The position numbers were made by a program, and so were the translations under genes. Under the pieces are notes generated by a model that saw only the letters and a program-made list of their open reading frames with translations, had not been told where the DNA came from and did no database searches. A stretch of 12,226 bases of DNA. Origin: Deltaproteobacteria bacterium (lineage in GTDB: Bacteria > Desulfobacterota > Desulfarculia > Adiutricales > Adiutricaceae). Shown one piece after another: positions 1-7,120 of the stretch; positions within the stretch are counted from its first letter, which is position 1, and each line of letters begins with the position of its first letter. The DNA lies in assembly GCA_031278835.1 (NCBI GenBank), contig JAITJP010000222.1:1-12226 (forward strand). The letters are read 5' to 3'.

Positions 1-2131
1 CGGCCAGGTAATCGCTGTGACGACCGCCGCCCAGGCCAACGTCGCTGCCACCGTAAACCGATGAGTCGGAATTAATCAGTTCGCTCCAATAGCCGGCCTT
101 GGGCACGCCCAAACGATAGGCCGGCCGGACCACTGGGGTGAAATTAAAAACAAACAAGATGATCTGGTTGGGATCGCGGCCCTTTCGTAAAAAACTGACC
201 ACGGTGGAATCGCTGTCGCGGAAATCGACCCACTGAAAGCCCCGCCAATCATAGTCAAGCTCATAAAGGGCCGGCTCACTAAGGTAGAGCCGATTTAAGT
301 CCTGGGAAAAATTCTTAAGGCCCAGGTGCTGCGGCCTAGACAAGAGTTCCCAGGAGAGCTGGCTGGCCTGATCCCACTCGTTGATCTGGCCAAACTCGCC
401 GCCCATAAAGAGAAGCTTTTTGCCGGGTTCAGCATACATGTAACCCAAAAGTAGCCTTAGGTTAGCGCATTTACGCCAATAATCACCGGGCATCTTGTCA
501 AAAAGTGACCTTTTTCCGTAAACCACCTCATCATGGGAGAGAGGTAAGCAAAAATTTTCATGAAAGGCATACAAAAGGGCAAAGGTCAAGCGCTCCATGT
601 TGTAACGCCGGTAAATGGGGTCTTTACTCATAAAATCAAGCATGTCGTGCATCCAGCCCATGTTCCATTTAAACATAAAACCTAGGCCGCCCAGGTGCAC
701 CGGCCGGGAGACGGCCGGAAAGGCCGTTGATTCCTCGGCTATGGTCATGGTCCCGGGGAAGAGCTCGTAGAGCTTGGTATTTAAGGTTTTTAGCATCTCG
801 ATGGCTTCAAGATTTTCCCGGCCCCCGTACTTATTGGGGATCCACTCGCCTTCCTTGCGCGAATAGTCGAGATAAATCATCGAGGCCACGGCGTCCACCC
901 TAAGGCCGTCTATGTGATACTGGTCACAGAAAAACAAGGCGTTGGCCACCAAAAAGTTTTTGACCTCGTTGCGGCCGTAGTTAAAAACCAAGGTGCCCCA
1001 GTCGGAATGGGCCCCTTGCCTGGGATCGGCGTGCTCGTAGAGGTGGGTGCCGTCAAAATATTCCAGGGCAAAACTATCCCGGGGGAAGTGGGCCGGCACC
1101 CAGTCCAAGATGACCCCAATGCCGGCTTGGTGACATTGATCGACTAGGTAGCGAAAGTCGTCCGGGCTACCGTAACGGGAGGTCACGGCGTAGTAACCGG
1201 TCACCTGATAACCCCAGGAAGCGTCAAAGGGGAACTCGCTGATGGGCATCATTTCCAACCAATTAAAGCCCATTTCTTTGAGATAAGGCACCAATTGATC
1301 GGCTAGTTCCCTATAAGTTAGCCAAGTTCCATCACTATGGCGCTTCCAAGAGCCCAAATGAGTCTCATAAATAGACATGGGGCTGGTTAGAAAATTAGTT
1401 TTACCCCGCTCATAGATCCATTTGGCGTCATTCCAAGTATATTTGTTAAGATCATAGATTCTGGAAGCCGTTTTGGGCCTGGTTTCCATGGAAAAGCCGA
1501 AGGGATCGGCTTTTATCAACAGATCCCCGGCCTGGGTGGTGATCTCATACTTGTAGAGATCGCCGGCCCGGAAATGCGGGGCGAACAGTTCCCAGACCCC
1601 CGAGGCCCCCCGGGGCCGCATGGGCAGCCGGCGGCCGTCCCAGAAATTTTTGTCACCGACCAGGCAGACCTTTTTGGCCGAGGGGGCCCAAACGGCGAAG
1701 TGGGTGCCCGAGACGCCCTGGTGAACCATTGGGTGGGCGCCCAATTTGTGGTATATCTGGTAGTGGTTACCTTGGTTCCACAAAAACAGATCCAGTTCTC
1801 CCAATACCGGGGCAAAACTATAGGCGTCGTAAAAAAGGGCCGGCTGGCCCCCGGGGCCGTATTGGGACCTTAATTTATAAGGCTCATACTCAAAGGGGCC
1901 TTCATAAAAGCCTTCAAAAAAATGCCCAGCCACCTGATCGGCCGGGCCCTGGGCCTTTAGGGGCACCAAGGTCTCTGGGCCGATTAAGACCTCAACCTGG
2001 CTGGCCGTGGGCAAATAGGCCCTAAACAAAACCCCGGAGCGGCCGCCCACAATGGCCGGCCTGGCCCCCAAAACGGAGAAGGGATCACCCAAATCTCCGG
2101 CCACGAATTTAGTTATCAGCGCTTTGTCCAT
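1..2131 (-). CDS. glgB: 1,4-alpha-glucan branching enzyme GlgB, 3' end cut by window edge
   Basis: GlgB cuts alpha-1,4 glucan chains and rejoins the piece as an alpha-1,6 branch, the last step in making glycogen in the cytosol. The reading frame is open for 710 codons from ATG at 2131 to the left edge. E. coli GlgB has about 728 residues, so only a short C-terminal piece should be missing. The GH13 signatures occur in order: DWVPAHF, then GLRVDAVASM with the nucleophile Asp413, then AEES with the acid/base Glu466, then LSHDEVV with Asp534. These sit a constant 8 residues after the E. coli equivalents (405, 458, 526). An N-terminal carbohydrate-binding module 48 precedes the barrel, and the beta-sandwich near the edge has the usual YGGSDVG segment. 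GGGAG lies about 8 bases before the ATG. No other glycogen gene is visible in the window. The identification is secure; the C-terminus was not seen. Confidence 0.97.
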   Translation of the reverse strand, partial: MDKALITKFVAGDLGDPFSVLGARPAIVGGRSGVLFRAYLPTASQVEVLIGPETLVPLKAQGPADQVAGHFFEGFYEGPFEYEPYKLRSQYGPGGQPALFYDAYSFAPVLGELDLFLWNQGNHYQIYHKLGAHPMVHQGVSGTHFAVWAPSAKKVCLVGDKNFWDGRRLPMRPRGASGVWELFAPHFRAGDLYKYEITTQAGDLLIKADPFGFSMETRPKTASRIYDLNKYTWNDAKWIYERGKTNFLTSPMSIYETHLGSWKRHSDGTWLTYRELADQLVPYLKEMGFNWLEMMPISEFPFDASWGYQVTGYYAVTSRYGSPDDFRYLVDQCHQAGIGVILDWVPAHFPRDSFALEYFDGTHLYEHADPRQGAHSDWGTLVFNYGRNEVKNFLVANALFFCDQYHIDGLRVDAVASMIYLDYSRKEGEWIPNKYGGRENLEAIEMLKTLNTKLYELFPGTMTIAEESTAFPAVSRPVHLGGLGFMFKWNMGWMHDMLDFMSKDPIYRRYNMERLTFALLYAFHENFCLPLSHDEVVYGKRSLFDKMPGDYWRKCANLRLLLGYMYAEPGKKLLFMGGEFGQINEWDQASQLSWELLSRPQHLGLKNFSQDLNRLYLSEPALYELDYDWRGFQWVDFRDSDSTVVSFLRKGRDPNQIILFVFNFTPVVRPAYRLGVPKAGYWSELINSDSSVYGGSDVGLGGGRHSDYLA

Positions 2132-2417
2132 GACCCACTCTCCCGCGGAGTACCGGCCCAGTCTTATTTGAGTCAAAAAAAAGGCTCATGATAAAACTTT
2201 AACCGCCCAGCCAATGAAAATCTCGACCATTTTCATAAAAAAATATCCCGCTAAGACCGAAAAAGACTTTTAAGCCTCGCCCAGAGGCTGGGGCCGCCCC
2301 CACAGGCCCCAAAACTTAAATAAGGGGCCTTAAAGCAAAAAACTTCCTCTGGGGCGGTGGTCCGGGGCCTTTTAGAGGCTCTGACCTAAAGGTCCGGGCC
2401 TCCCAGAAAAGGTACCT
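2132..2417. other. Gap upstream of glgB with dyad symmetries, no gene seen
   Basis: This stretch between the divergent glgB and corC units has no convincing reading frame. It holds an inverted repeat with 8-bp arms ATGAAAAT (2214-2221) and ATTTTCAT (2229-2236) around a 7-base loop, about 80-105 bp before the glgB start. It also holds a perfect 12-bp palindrome AAAGGTACCTTT (2408-2419), which touches the -35 box of the corC promoter. GGTCCGGGGCC and GGTCCGGGCC are near-copies at about 2360 and 2390. Either dyad could be an operator, but no regulator family can be named. No minus-strand promoter for glgB stands out. Confidence 0.4.
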
Positions 2418-2445
2418 TTGAAACTAAATAATTGTATCATATAAT
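2418..2445 (+). promoter_or_regulatory. Sigma70-type promoter for the corC-like gene
   Basis: The -35 box is TTGAAA (2418-2423) and the -10 box is a perfect TATAAT (2440-2445), with a 16-bp spacer in A+T-rich DNA. Transcription would start near 2452 and give a leader of about 220 nt before the ATG at 2674. The 12-bp palindrome at 2408-2419 overlaps the first bases of the -35 box and could be an operator (inference). Confidence 0.65.
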
Positions 2446-2451
2446 GTTCTG

Positions 2452-2673
2452 GAGAGATAGACGGCCCAGACCAAGGTGTCAAATTTTAATTATTTCGCGC
2501 TATTAGCGCCCTGTCCTAAAATTAAAGCCCTATTTGGCTTTTTGGCGCCTAGGCCAATATTGTCTAGACTATTCGCGGACCAATGGTTAACCCATAAAAC
2601 GATGCCCAGCCGACCAGAGGCCCGGGTGCCCTGGGGGCCTGGGCCTCTGGGCGGAGATTTTCAGGAATTTTTC
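2452..2673 (+). promoter_or_regulatory. Long structured 5' leader of the corC-like gene
   Basis: Several helices can form. AATTTTA (2482-2488) pairs with TAAAATT (2517-2523) and encloses GCGC/GCGC (2497-2500 with 2506-2509). AAAGCC (2524-2529) pairs with GGCTTT (2536-2541) and is followed by more T, a terminator-like element. A GC-rich stem of 12 Watson-Crick pairs plus one G-T pair (2614-2626 with 2638-2650, 11-base loop) ends 12 bases before the ribosome site AGGAA (2663-2667). The frame is open through the leader from a GTG at 2476, but that peptide is Pro/Gly/Arg-rich and unlike the family N-terminus, so I treat it as untranslated. The layout suggests attenuation or control of ribosome access. 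I could not match it to a known riboswitch, including the Mg2+ and Mn2+ classes. Confidence 0.4.
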
Positions 2674-3987
2674 ATGAACACAGCCATGATGATCGCCTCG
2701 GCCTTTTTTTTGGTACTTTTAAACGCCATTTTCGTGGCCGCCGAATTCGCCTTCGTTAAAGTCAGGCCGACCCGCTTGGAACTACTGGCCAAGACCGGTC
2801 ACTCCCGAGCCCAGGTGGCCCTTTTTGGCCTAAATAACCTGGAAGATTATTTGTCGGTTTGCCAGCTGGGCATTACCCTGGCTAGTTTAGGCTTGGGCTG
2901 GTTGGGCGAGCCGGCCGTGGCCTCGCTTTTGCGCCCAGCCCTGGCCTTTTTTGGCCTAGAAAACCCCACCCTGGTTCATTCCCTATCGGTAGTGACCGGT
3001 TTTGTCATAATCACCTTCATACACGTAACTTTCGGGGAACTGGCCCCCAAAAATCTCTCCATTAGGGGGGCCGAATGGACCTGCCTGTGGCTGGCCTTCC
3101 CCATGCGCTTTTTTCACCTGCTGTTTTTGCCCTTCGTTAAGATCCTAAATTTTTCAGCCACGCTGATCCTGTGGTGTTTTCGGGCTTCCCACTTGCACGA
3201 GTCCACGGCCCACTCCACTGAGGAATTAAAACTCCTGATCGCTGAGTCCAAAAGCGTGGGCCAGCTGGACGCCACCGAGGAAACTTTACTAAATAACATT
3301 TTTAACATGGATCGCCGGGTGGCCCGGGACATCATGGTCCACCGCACCAAGGTGGTGGCCTTACCCATCGAGGCTAGCCCAGCCGAGGCCATAGAACTAA
3401 TTAGGATTGGCGGCTTTACCCGCATCCCGGTTTACCAAGAGAACAAAGACAACCCGATCGGTTTTATCCACGCCAAAGATTTACTGCTTAATCTTGGTCA
3501 GACCAATATAAAAAGCATCGTTAGAACGGCCCTATCCATCTACGATCATATGACCGTTAACGCCATTTTAGAACTAATGAGAGAAAAAAGAACCAGATTA
3601 GGCTTGGTTTGGGATGAGTATGGGAGTTTTCAAGGTCTGGTGACCATGGAAGATATCCTGGAGGCTATAGTTGGGGAGATTCAAGACGAGTTTGACCACG
3701 AGGAACCGACCTTTACCCTGGAAGCGGACGGCTCGGTCTTGGTCCTGACCACGGTTTCCCTAGACGAACTGGGCCGTTTTATGGAACTGGACCTGGGCCC
3801 GGATTCCCAGGAGCGCTATCGGACCCTGGCCGCCATTTTGGGCGACAAGTTTGGCCAAGAACCCATCCTGGGGGCCACCTACGAGGCCCACGGGGCCAAG
3901 TTTGAGGTGGACCGGCTCTCGGGCCTGGCCGTGACCCGGGTCCGGGTCAGTAAACTGCCCCAGGCCCAAAGCGATTCCGGGGCTTAA
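2674..3987 (+). CDS. CNNM/CorC (HlyC)-family membrane protein, putative Mg2+/Co2+ efflux
   Basis: The 437-residue protein has the standard CNNM/CorC layout. Residues 1-190 form the DUF21/CNNM membrane domain, with hydrophobic segments around 5-27, 60-78, 100-120 and 135-168 and the conserved GWLGEP (75-80) and HVTFGELAPKNL (117-128) motifs. Two CBS domains follow at about 215-340 (MVHRT, TRIPVY, GFIHAKDLL, LVWDEYG, GLVTMEDILEAIVGEI). A CorC/HlyC domain at about 345-428 closes the protein. Family members export Mg2+ or are tied to Mg2+/Co2+ resistance, with the CBS pair sensing nucleotide or Mg2+. The older name haemolysin C is misleading. I chose the ATG at 2674 because AGGAA lies 6 bases upstream and the sequence from there matches the family N-terminus. 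The exact ion is not known. Confidence 0.93.
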   Translation: MNTAMMIASAFFLVLLNAIFVAAEFAFVKVRPTRLELLAKTGHSRAQVALFGLNNLEDYLSVCQLGITLASLGLGWLGEPAVASLLRPALAFFGLENPTLVHSLSVVTGFVIITFIHVTFGELAPKNLSIRGAEWTCLWLAFPMRFFHLLFLPFVKILNFSATLILWCFRASHLHESTAHSTEELKLLIAESKSVGQLDATEETLLNNIFNMDRRVARDIMVHRTKVVALPIEASPAEAIELIRIGGFTRIPVYQENKDNPIGFIHAKDLLLNLGQTNIKSIVRTALSIYDHMTVNAILELMREKRTRLGLVWDEYGSFQGLVTMEDILEAIVGEIQDEFDHEEPTFTLEADGSVLVLTTVSLDELGRFMELDLGPDSQERYRTLAAILGDKFGQEPILGATYEAHGAKFEVDRLSGLAVTRVRVSKLPQAQSDSGA

Positions 3988-4023
3988 AAAAAACGGGCGG
4001 CCAGGGGCCGCCCGTTTTTTTTT
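3986..4023. terminator. Bidirectional intrinsic terminator between corC-like gene and bamD
   Basis: A perfect 9-bp GC-rich stem, CGGGCGGCC (3994-4002) with GGCCGCCCG (4006-4014), has a 3-base AGG loop. Eight A precede it (3986-3993) and nine T follow (4015-4023), so it works in both directions. It overlaps the corC-like stop codon (3985-3987) and lies about 30 bp beyond the bamD stop. Confidence 0.95.
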
Positions 4024-4053
4024 GTTTTTCGCGCTTTGGCCCGAACTTTAGGC

Positions 4054-4869
4054 TTAAATGGGCGACTGCACGTCCTGAATGGTGAAGGGTGAGTTAAACT
4101 CGCTGGGCCTTTGATTGCCTTCGTCCTTGATCTCACCTCGGGCCAACAAATCCCGATACTCGGCAATGTAGTTGTAAGCCCTTTGGTGGTAGCCCGAATC
4201 CGGATAGTAGGTAATTATGCCCACGAAACGGTTAATGGCCGCCCGATAGTCCTTACGTTTGTAATAAAACTCACCCACGTAAAACTCGTGACCAGCCAAA
4301 TTGTTTTGGGCCTCGGTAATCCTGGCCCGGGCCATGGTGGCGTATTTGCTGTCCGGGTAGGTCTCGACCAAGTTGGCCAGATACTGGATGGCCACGACCG
4401 AGGGGGTCTGGTCCCGATCCACGCCCATCATCTGACTGTAATAACACATGCCCTGCTGGTACAGAGAGTAGGGAATGGCGTCACTGTCAGGATGCCTTTC
4501 GTTAAAGGTTTTGTAAGCGGCGAAGGCCTCAATGTACTTGCGATCGTTATAGAGGGCGTCGCCCAGTTTGAGGTCGGCCAGGAGGGCTAGGTTACTGTAG
4601 GGATACTGGTCCCTAAGCTGTTGCCAGAGTTTGGCCGCTTCTTTGTAATCGCCGGCCTCCATACGTTCCTGGGCCCTGGAGGCCAAATCGACCGAAATAT
4701 CCCCCATGGGCATGGGATCGTTTGAGCCAATGCCAAAAAGATTTTTTACGTACTTGACCGGACTGGAACCGCAACCAGCGGTTAAACTAACCGAGGCCAG
4801 CAGAATCAAAGCCAAGCAAAGCTTTGGCCACCAAGTACTTTTGGACCTAAGACCGCTTTGGTGAATCAC
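4054..4869 (-). CDS. bamD: Outer membrane assembly lipoprotein BamD
   Basis: BamD is the essential periplasm-facing lipoprotein of the BAM complex, which inserts beta-barrel proteins into the outer membrane together with BamA. The 271-residue product (E. coli BamD has 245) starts with a basic stretch, then a hydrophobic segment (about 17-30) and a lipobox LTAGC with Cys33 as the lipidation site. TPR-like helices follow, with family signatures YPYS, LGDALYNDRKYIEA, the HPDSDAIPYSLYQQGMCYY stretch, TYPDSKYA, and a repeat around YYKRKDYRAAINRF. The start is GTG at 4869, overlapping the trxA stop by 4 bases (GTGA), with GGAG 8 bases upstream inside trxA. It is therefore translationally coupled to trxA and ends at the terminator at 3986-4023. 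Confidence 0.95.
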   Translation of the reverse strand: MIHQSGLRSKSTWWPKLCLALILLASVSLTAGCGSSPVKYVKNLFGIGSNDPMPMGDISVDLASRAQERMEAGDYKEAAKLWQQLRDQYPYSNLALLADLKLGDALYNDRKYIEAFAAYKTFNERHPDSDAIPYSLYQQGMCYYSQMMGVDRDQTPSVVAIQYLANLVETYPDSKYATMARARITEAQNNLAGHEFYVGEFYYKRKDYRAAINRFVGIITYYPDSGYHQRAYNYIAEYRDLLARGEIKDEGNQRPSEFNSPFTIQDVQSPI

Positions 4870-5192
4870 AATATTTTCTCCAGTTCCTCGATAAGGACGT
4901 TCTTGCCCTTATGGCCCACCAAACGGCCGATCTCTTGGCCGCCTTTGAAGACGATAAGGCAAGGGATGGTTCGAACGTTATACTTGCTTGGGGCTTCCTG
5001 ATGCAGCTCGACGTTGATCTTGGCAAAGGCCAGCTTAGCGCTCATCTCCTGGGAGAGCTCAAGTAAGATAGGGGCCAAGGCCCGACACGGTCCACACCAT
5101 GGGGCCCAAAAATCGATCAAAAGCGGCAAAGAGGTGTCGCTTAGGGTCTGATCGAAGTTTTCGTCAGTCAGTTCCTGAATATTATCAGACAT
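4866..5192 (-). CDS. trxA: Thioredoxin
   Basis: This 108-residue cytosolic thiol-disulfide reductant has the thioredoxin fold and the classic WCGPC active site (Cys33, Cys36) after FWAPW. The cis-proline is Pro77, in TIPCLIVF, where a Cys follows the proline; E. coli has Thr there. GGQEIGRLVGH matches the C-terminal glycine region. Length is normal and there is no signal peptide, so it should work in the cytoplasm with thioredoxin reductase, which is not in the window. ATG at 5192 has a strong AGGAG site 6-7 bases upstream. It is the first gene of a two-gene unit with bamD. Confidence 0.96.
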   Translation of the reverse strand: MSDNIQELTDENFDQTLSDTSLPLLIDFWAPWCGPCRALAPILLELSQEMSAKLAFAKINVELHQEAPSKYNVRTIPCLIVFKGGQEIGRLVGHKGKNVLIEELEKIL

Positions 5193-5783
5193 TTATAACT
5201 CCTGTCAATTAAATAATCAATTTTAATGGTCTTGCCAAGTTACCTTGGGGCGTGTTAAAGTTATTGGCCTTAGGAGAAGCCTCGCCCTTTTCGGCGGCCT
5301 GGTCAAACTCCCTAGCCAAATCAGCCCGGCCCTCCAGAGGCCTTGGCTAACTTCAATTCCAAAAAATCAAAAACCCTGGGCCGCCCTTTTGGCTGGCTGA
5401 TAGGTTAATCATTAAGCCCGGCCACCACATCGGCCTCCTTTGCGAGGCCGGTTCGGCGAGGGGCCAAGCTTTTCCCCTGGTCCGGATAGCCCAGCGGCGC
5501 GCTGTTTAGCGCCGGTTCGGCTAGGCCTCGAATAGACCAGGCTTTTCCAGCCCCACTGGTTAGGGCCAGAAAAAAAACAAAAACTCTTTGGGAAATAGCC
5601 CCATGGCCCAGGGGCCCCAGGGAAAAAAATCCCGGTCCTTTTACGGCCATTAAGGGGCCATCCCGACCTAAGATAATCCGCCAGAGACTTAAGGTCAAGC
5701 GAAAATTCTAATTTAAGCCTTAATTGTCCCCGGCCCTCTGACCAAAACCCGTTTCTTTAAAGCCCAGCCCTGGGAGAGAGATC
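5193..5783. other. 591-bp gap, no convincing gene; local repeats
   Basis: The gap lies between the divergent trxA and DUF456 genes. A 97-codon minus-strand frame (5405-5698) resembles no family I know, starts with TTG, lacks a ribosome site and overlaps a candidate promoter, so I do not call it. A 15-nt direct repeat (14 of 15 identical) starts with GCCGGTTCGGC at 5447-5457 and 5511-5521. CGAGGCC (5443-5449) and GGCCTCG (5524-5530) form an outer inverted pair around it. CGGCGC (5495-5500) can pair with GCGCCG (5509-5514). CCAAG/CTTGG (5235-5248) is a small dyad near trxA. An untranslated RNA, a long trxA leader or decayed coding DNA all remain possible. Confidence 0.4.
5670..5698 (-). promoter_or_regulatory. 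Candidate sigma70 promoter reading toward trxA
   Basis: On the minus strand TTGACC (5698-5693) and TATCTT (5675-5670) are spaced by 17 bp, matching 5 of 6 and 4 of 6 consensus bases. It would start RNA near 5663, giving trxA-bamD a leader of about 470 nt or driving an untranslated RNA. No better-placed promoter is obvious just upstream of trxA. Confidence 0.4.
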
Positions 5784-6299
5784 GTGACTTATTACTTGAT
5801 TTTTACGGCTTGTTTACTGGTCATGTTAGTTGGCCTGGCCGGGACCATTTTGCCCATCATTCCTGGCCTGGGCTTAATCTTCATAGCCTATTTGGCTTTT
5901 GGTTTCTACGACCAATGGGCTCACTACGGCAACCTGGTCATGATCCTGGTCGGGGGCCTGACCCTTCTAAGTATAGTCTTGGATCAACTGGCCTCGATGA
6001 TTGGGGCCAAAAAACTGGGGGCCAGTAAGGCCGGCATGCTCGGCTCCTTTGTCTGTGCCATCATTGGCCTGGTCTTTTTTAGCCTGCCCGGTTTAATCAT
6101 CGGAGCCTTTGTCGGGGCCGTGGTCTTTGAACTAATCTTTAATCACCAGGAAATGGATTCAGCCCTCAAAGCCGGCGGCGGGGCCCTTTTGGGCCTACTC
6201 ATGGGCGCCTTTTTTAAATTCATTATCGCGGTTATCTTGATCTTGGCCTTTATCTACCTGGTCTTGATTAAAGCGCCTCTGGAAAGCTTGATGGGCTAA
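5784..6299 (+). CDS. DUF456 family membrane protein
   Basis: The 171-residue protein is almost entirely hydrophobic and glycine-rich, with about five to six membrane segments (roughly 3-22, 24-42, 50-70, 87-120, 130-165). It matches the DUF456 pattern: an N-terminal LPIIPGLGLIF segment, the QLASMIGAKKLGASKAGMLGS stretch in the middle, and small-residue helices resembling glycine zippers. The family is widespread in bacteria and its function is unknown. The start is GTG at 5784, preceded by GGGAGAGAG. It is a single plus-strand gene, convergent with the DUF2802 gene. Confidence 0.85.
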   Translation: MTYYLIFTACLLVMLVGLAGTILPIIPGLGLIFIAYLAFGFYDQWAHYGNLVMILVGGLTLLSIVLDQLASMIGAKKLGASKAGMLGSFVCAIIGLVFFSLPGLIIGAFVGAVVFELIFNHQEMDSALKAGGGALLGLLMGAFFKFIIAVILILAFIYLVLIKAPLESLMG

Positions 6300-6312
6300 T
6301 TTAGCCCCTTGA

Positions 6313-6338
6313 AGCCCAGGGCCCTGGGCCCTGGGGCT
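6313..6338. terminator. GC-rich hairpin between convergent genes
   Basis: An almost perfect inverted repeat pairs AGCCCAGGGCC with GGCCCTGGGGCT, leaving one bulged base and a 3-base loop. It lies 13 bp after the DUF456 stop and 15 bp after the DUF2802 stop. There is no T-run on either side, so this is not a textbook intrinsic terminator. A two-way pause or Rho-assisted end point is plausible from position alone. Confidence 0.45.
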
Positions 6339-6353
6339 CAAAGCCCTTAAGCC

Positions 6354-6896
6354 TTAAAGGCTAAACTGGTGTTCCAGGTCAATGATCAATTCGACTTCGC
6401 CCCGATGCAGTCTGGCCTTGACGGCGATGTCCTCGACGCTTAGGCCTTTTTTGGCCAACTGCAGGACCATGGCCCTGACCTCGGGGGCGGCCGGGTTGGC
6501 CTTACTTGGCTCCAGGTACTGGGCCTGATATTGGGCCCGTATTTGGGCCTGATTGACCTCGCCGCCAACTTTAAGCAGCCTATTTTCGGCTTCCCGGATG
6601 GCCGCCTCGGTCACGGCCAAAAGCTCCTTATAATCGGCCAAACGGCCCTCGAGTTTTAAAATCAAGCTGCTGGTCAAGTCTTTTTGGTCTTTCAAGGTGA
6701 TTTGAAAGGTCTCGGCGATTTTCTCCGATTCTTCCAAAAATCTCTCGATACTGGCCCTTAAATTATCCGGTATGGCGGCCGGATTAGCCAGCTCGGACTT
6801 TTTTCTCGATCGCCATAGCCAGACCACCAAAAGTAGCACCAGCGCCGTCTCCAGGACGACCTGGAGGAGCATGAGCGATTTTACGTCAAACTCCAA
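6354..6896 (-). CDS. DUF2802-type membrane-anchored coiled-coil protein
   Basis: The 180-residue product has one N-terminal membrane helix (about 9-28) followed by a basic RSRKK stop-transfer patch, so the rest should be cytosolic. A charged coiled-coil-like region covers about 47-125. A compact C-terminal domain (about 137-177, VRAMVLQLAKKGLSVEDIA then LHRGEVELIIDLE) has the helix-turn-helix look of DUF2802. Proteins with this layout occur in Deltaproteobacteria and have no assigned role. The start is TTG at 6896, with GGCGGA about 7 bases upstream; the next in-frame ATG would lose part of the membrane helix and lacks a close ribosome site. It ends 15 bp from the hairpin at 6313-6338. Confidence 0.75.
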   Translation of the reverse strand: MEFDVKSLMLLQVVLETALVLLLVVWLWRSRKKSELANPAAIPDNLRASIERFLEESEKIAETFQITLKDQKDLTSSLILKLEGRLADYKELLAVTEAAIREAENRLLKVGGEVNQAQIRAQYQAQYLEPSKANPAAPEVRAMVLQLAKKGLSVEDIAVKARLHRGEVELIIDLEHQFSL

Positions 6897-6976
6897 GCTA
6901 TTTCCGCCTTTCCAAAAGTTCCCATCAAAAACAAAAGTCCAGCCTTAGGGCCAATAAAAACAATTTTCCCCGAAAA

Positions 6977-6993
6977 TTCTCCAATACTTTCGC
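6977..6993 (-). repeat. 17-bp inverted repeat, copy A
   Basis: On the minus strand this reads GCGAAAGTATTGGAGAA. An exact copy lies on the plus strand at 7467-7483. Copy A is about 80 bp upstream of the DUF2802 start and 94 bp beyond the terminator of the small gene at 7108-7407. Homology stops at the 17 bases on both sides. Confidence 0.9.
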
Positions 6994-7015
6994 CCGAAAA
7001 AATCCCTTGACTTAG

Positions 7016-7049
7016 CCCAAAACCTGGCCAGGCCCAAAACCTGGCCAGG
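7016..7049. repeat. Perfect 17-bp tandem duplication
   Basis: CCCAAAACCTGGCCAGG occurs twice head to tail (7016-7032 and 7033-7049). Each copy contains the palindrome CCTGGCCAGG, and the second extends to the 14-bp palindrome AACCTGGCCAGGTT (7038-7051). It lies in the gap upstream of the DUF2802 gene. It could be two operator sites or a simple slippage duplication. Confidence 0.9.
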
Positions 7050-7086
7050 TTAAACACCGGCCAGCTAAAAAAAACTTCACTTACTC

Positions 7087-7120
7087 AAAAAAAACTCTTG
7101 ACCCAGGCTAAACGGTCAAG
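7087..7120 (-). terminator. Intrinsic terminator overlapping the stop of the 99-aa gene
   Basis: Read on the minus strand, CTTGACC (7120-7114) pairs with GGTCAAG (7103-7097) around a 10-base loop. Two bases later comes a run of eight T (7094-7087). The upstream arm lies in the last codons of the gene and the stop codon (7108-7110) is in the loop, so the mRNA ends immediately after the coding region. Confidence 0.8.

Noticed and set aside
2476..2673. Extended N-terminus of the CorC-like protein from a GTG at 2476
   Set aside because: The added 66 residues are Pro/Gly/Arg-rich, cover a strong hairpin and do not resemble the family. The ATG at 2674 has a good ribosome site and the expected N-terminal sequence.
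2452..2673. Known Mg2+ or Mn2+ riboswitch upstream of the CorC-like gene
   Set aside because: The conserved sequence blocks I know for the ykoK (M-box) and yybP-ykoY classes are not visible; an automated covariance search was not possible.
4111..4590. Plus-strand open frame of 159 codons
   Set aside because: It is the antisense shadow of bamD, has no ribosome site and no family resemblance.
5405..5698. Minus-strand 97-codon frame in the trxA-DUF456 gap
   Set aside because: It has a TTG start inside a candidate -35 box, no ribosome site and no recognisable protein features.
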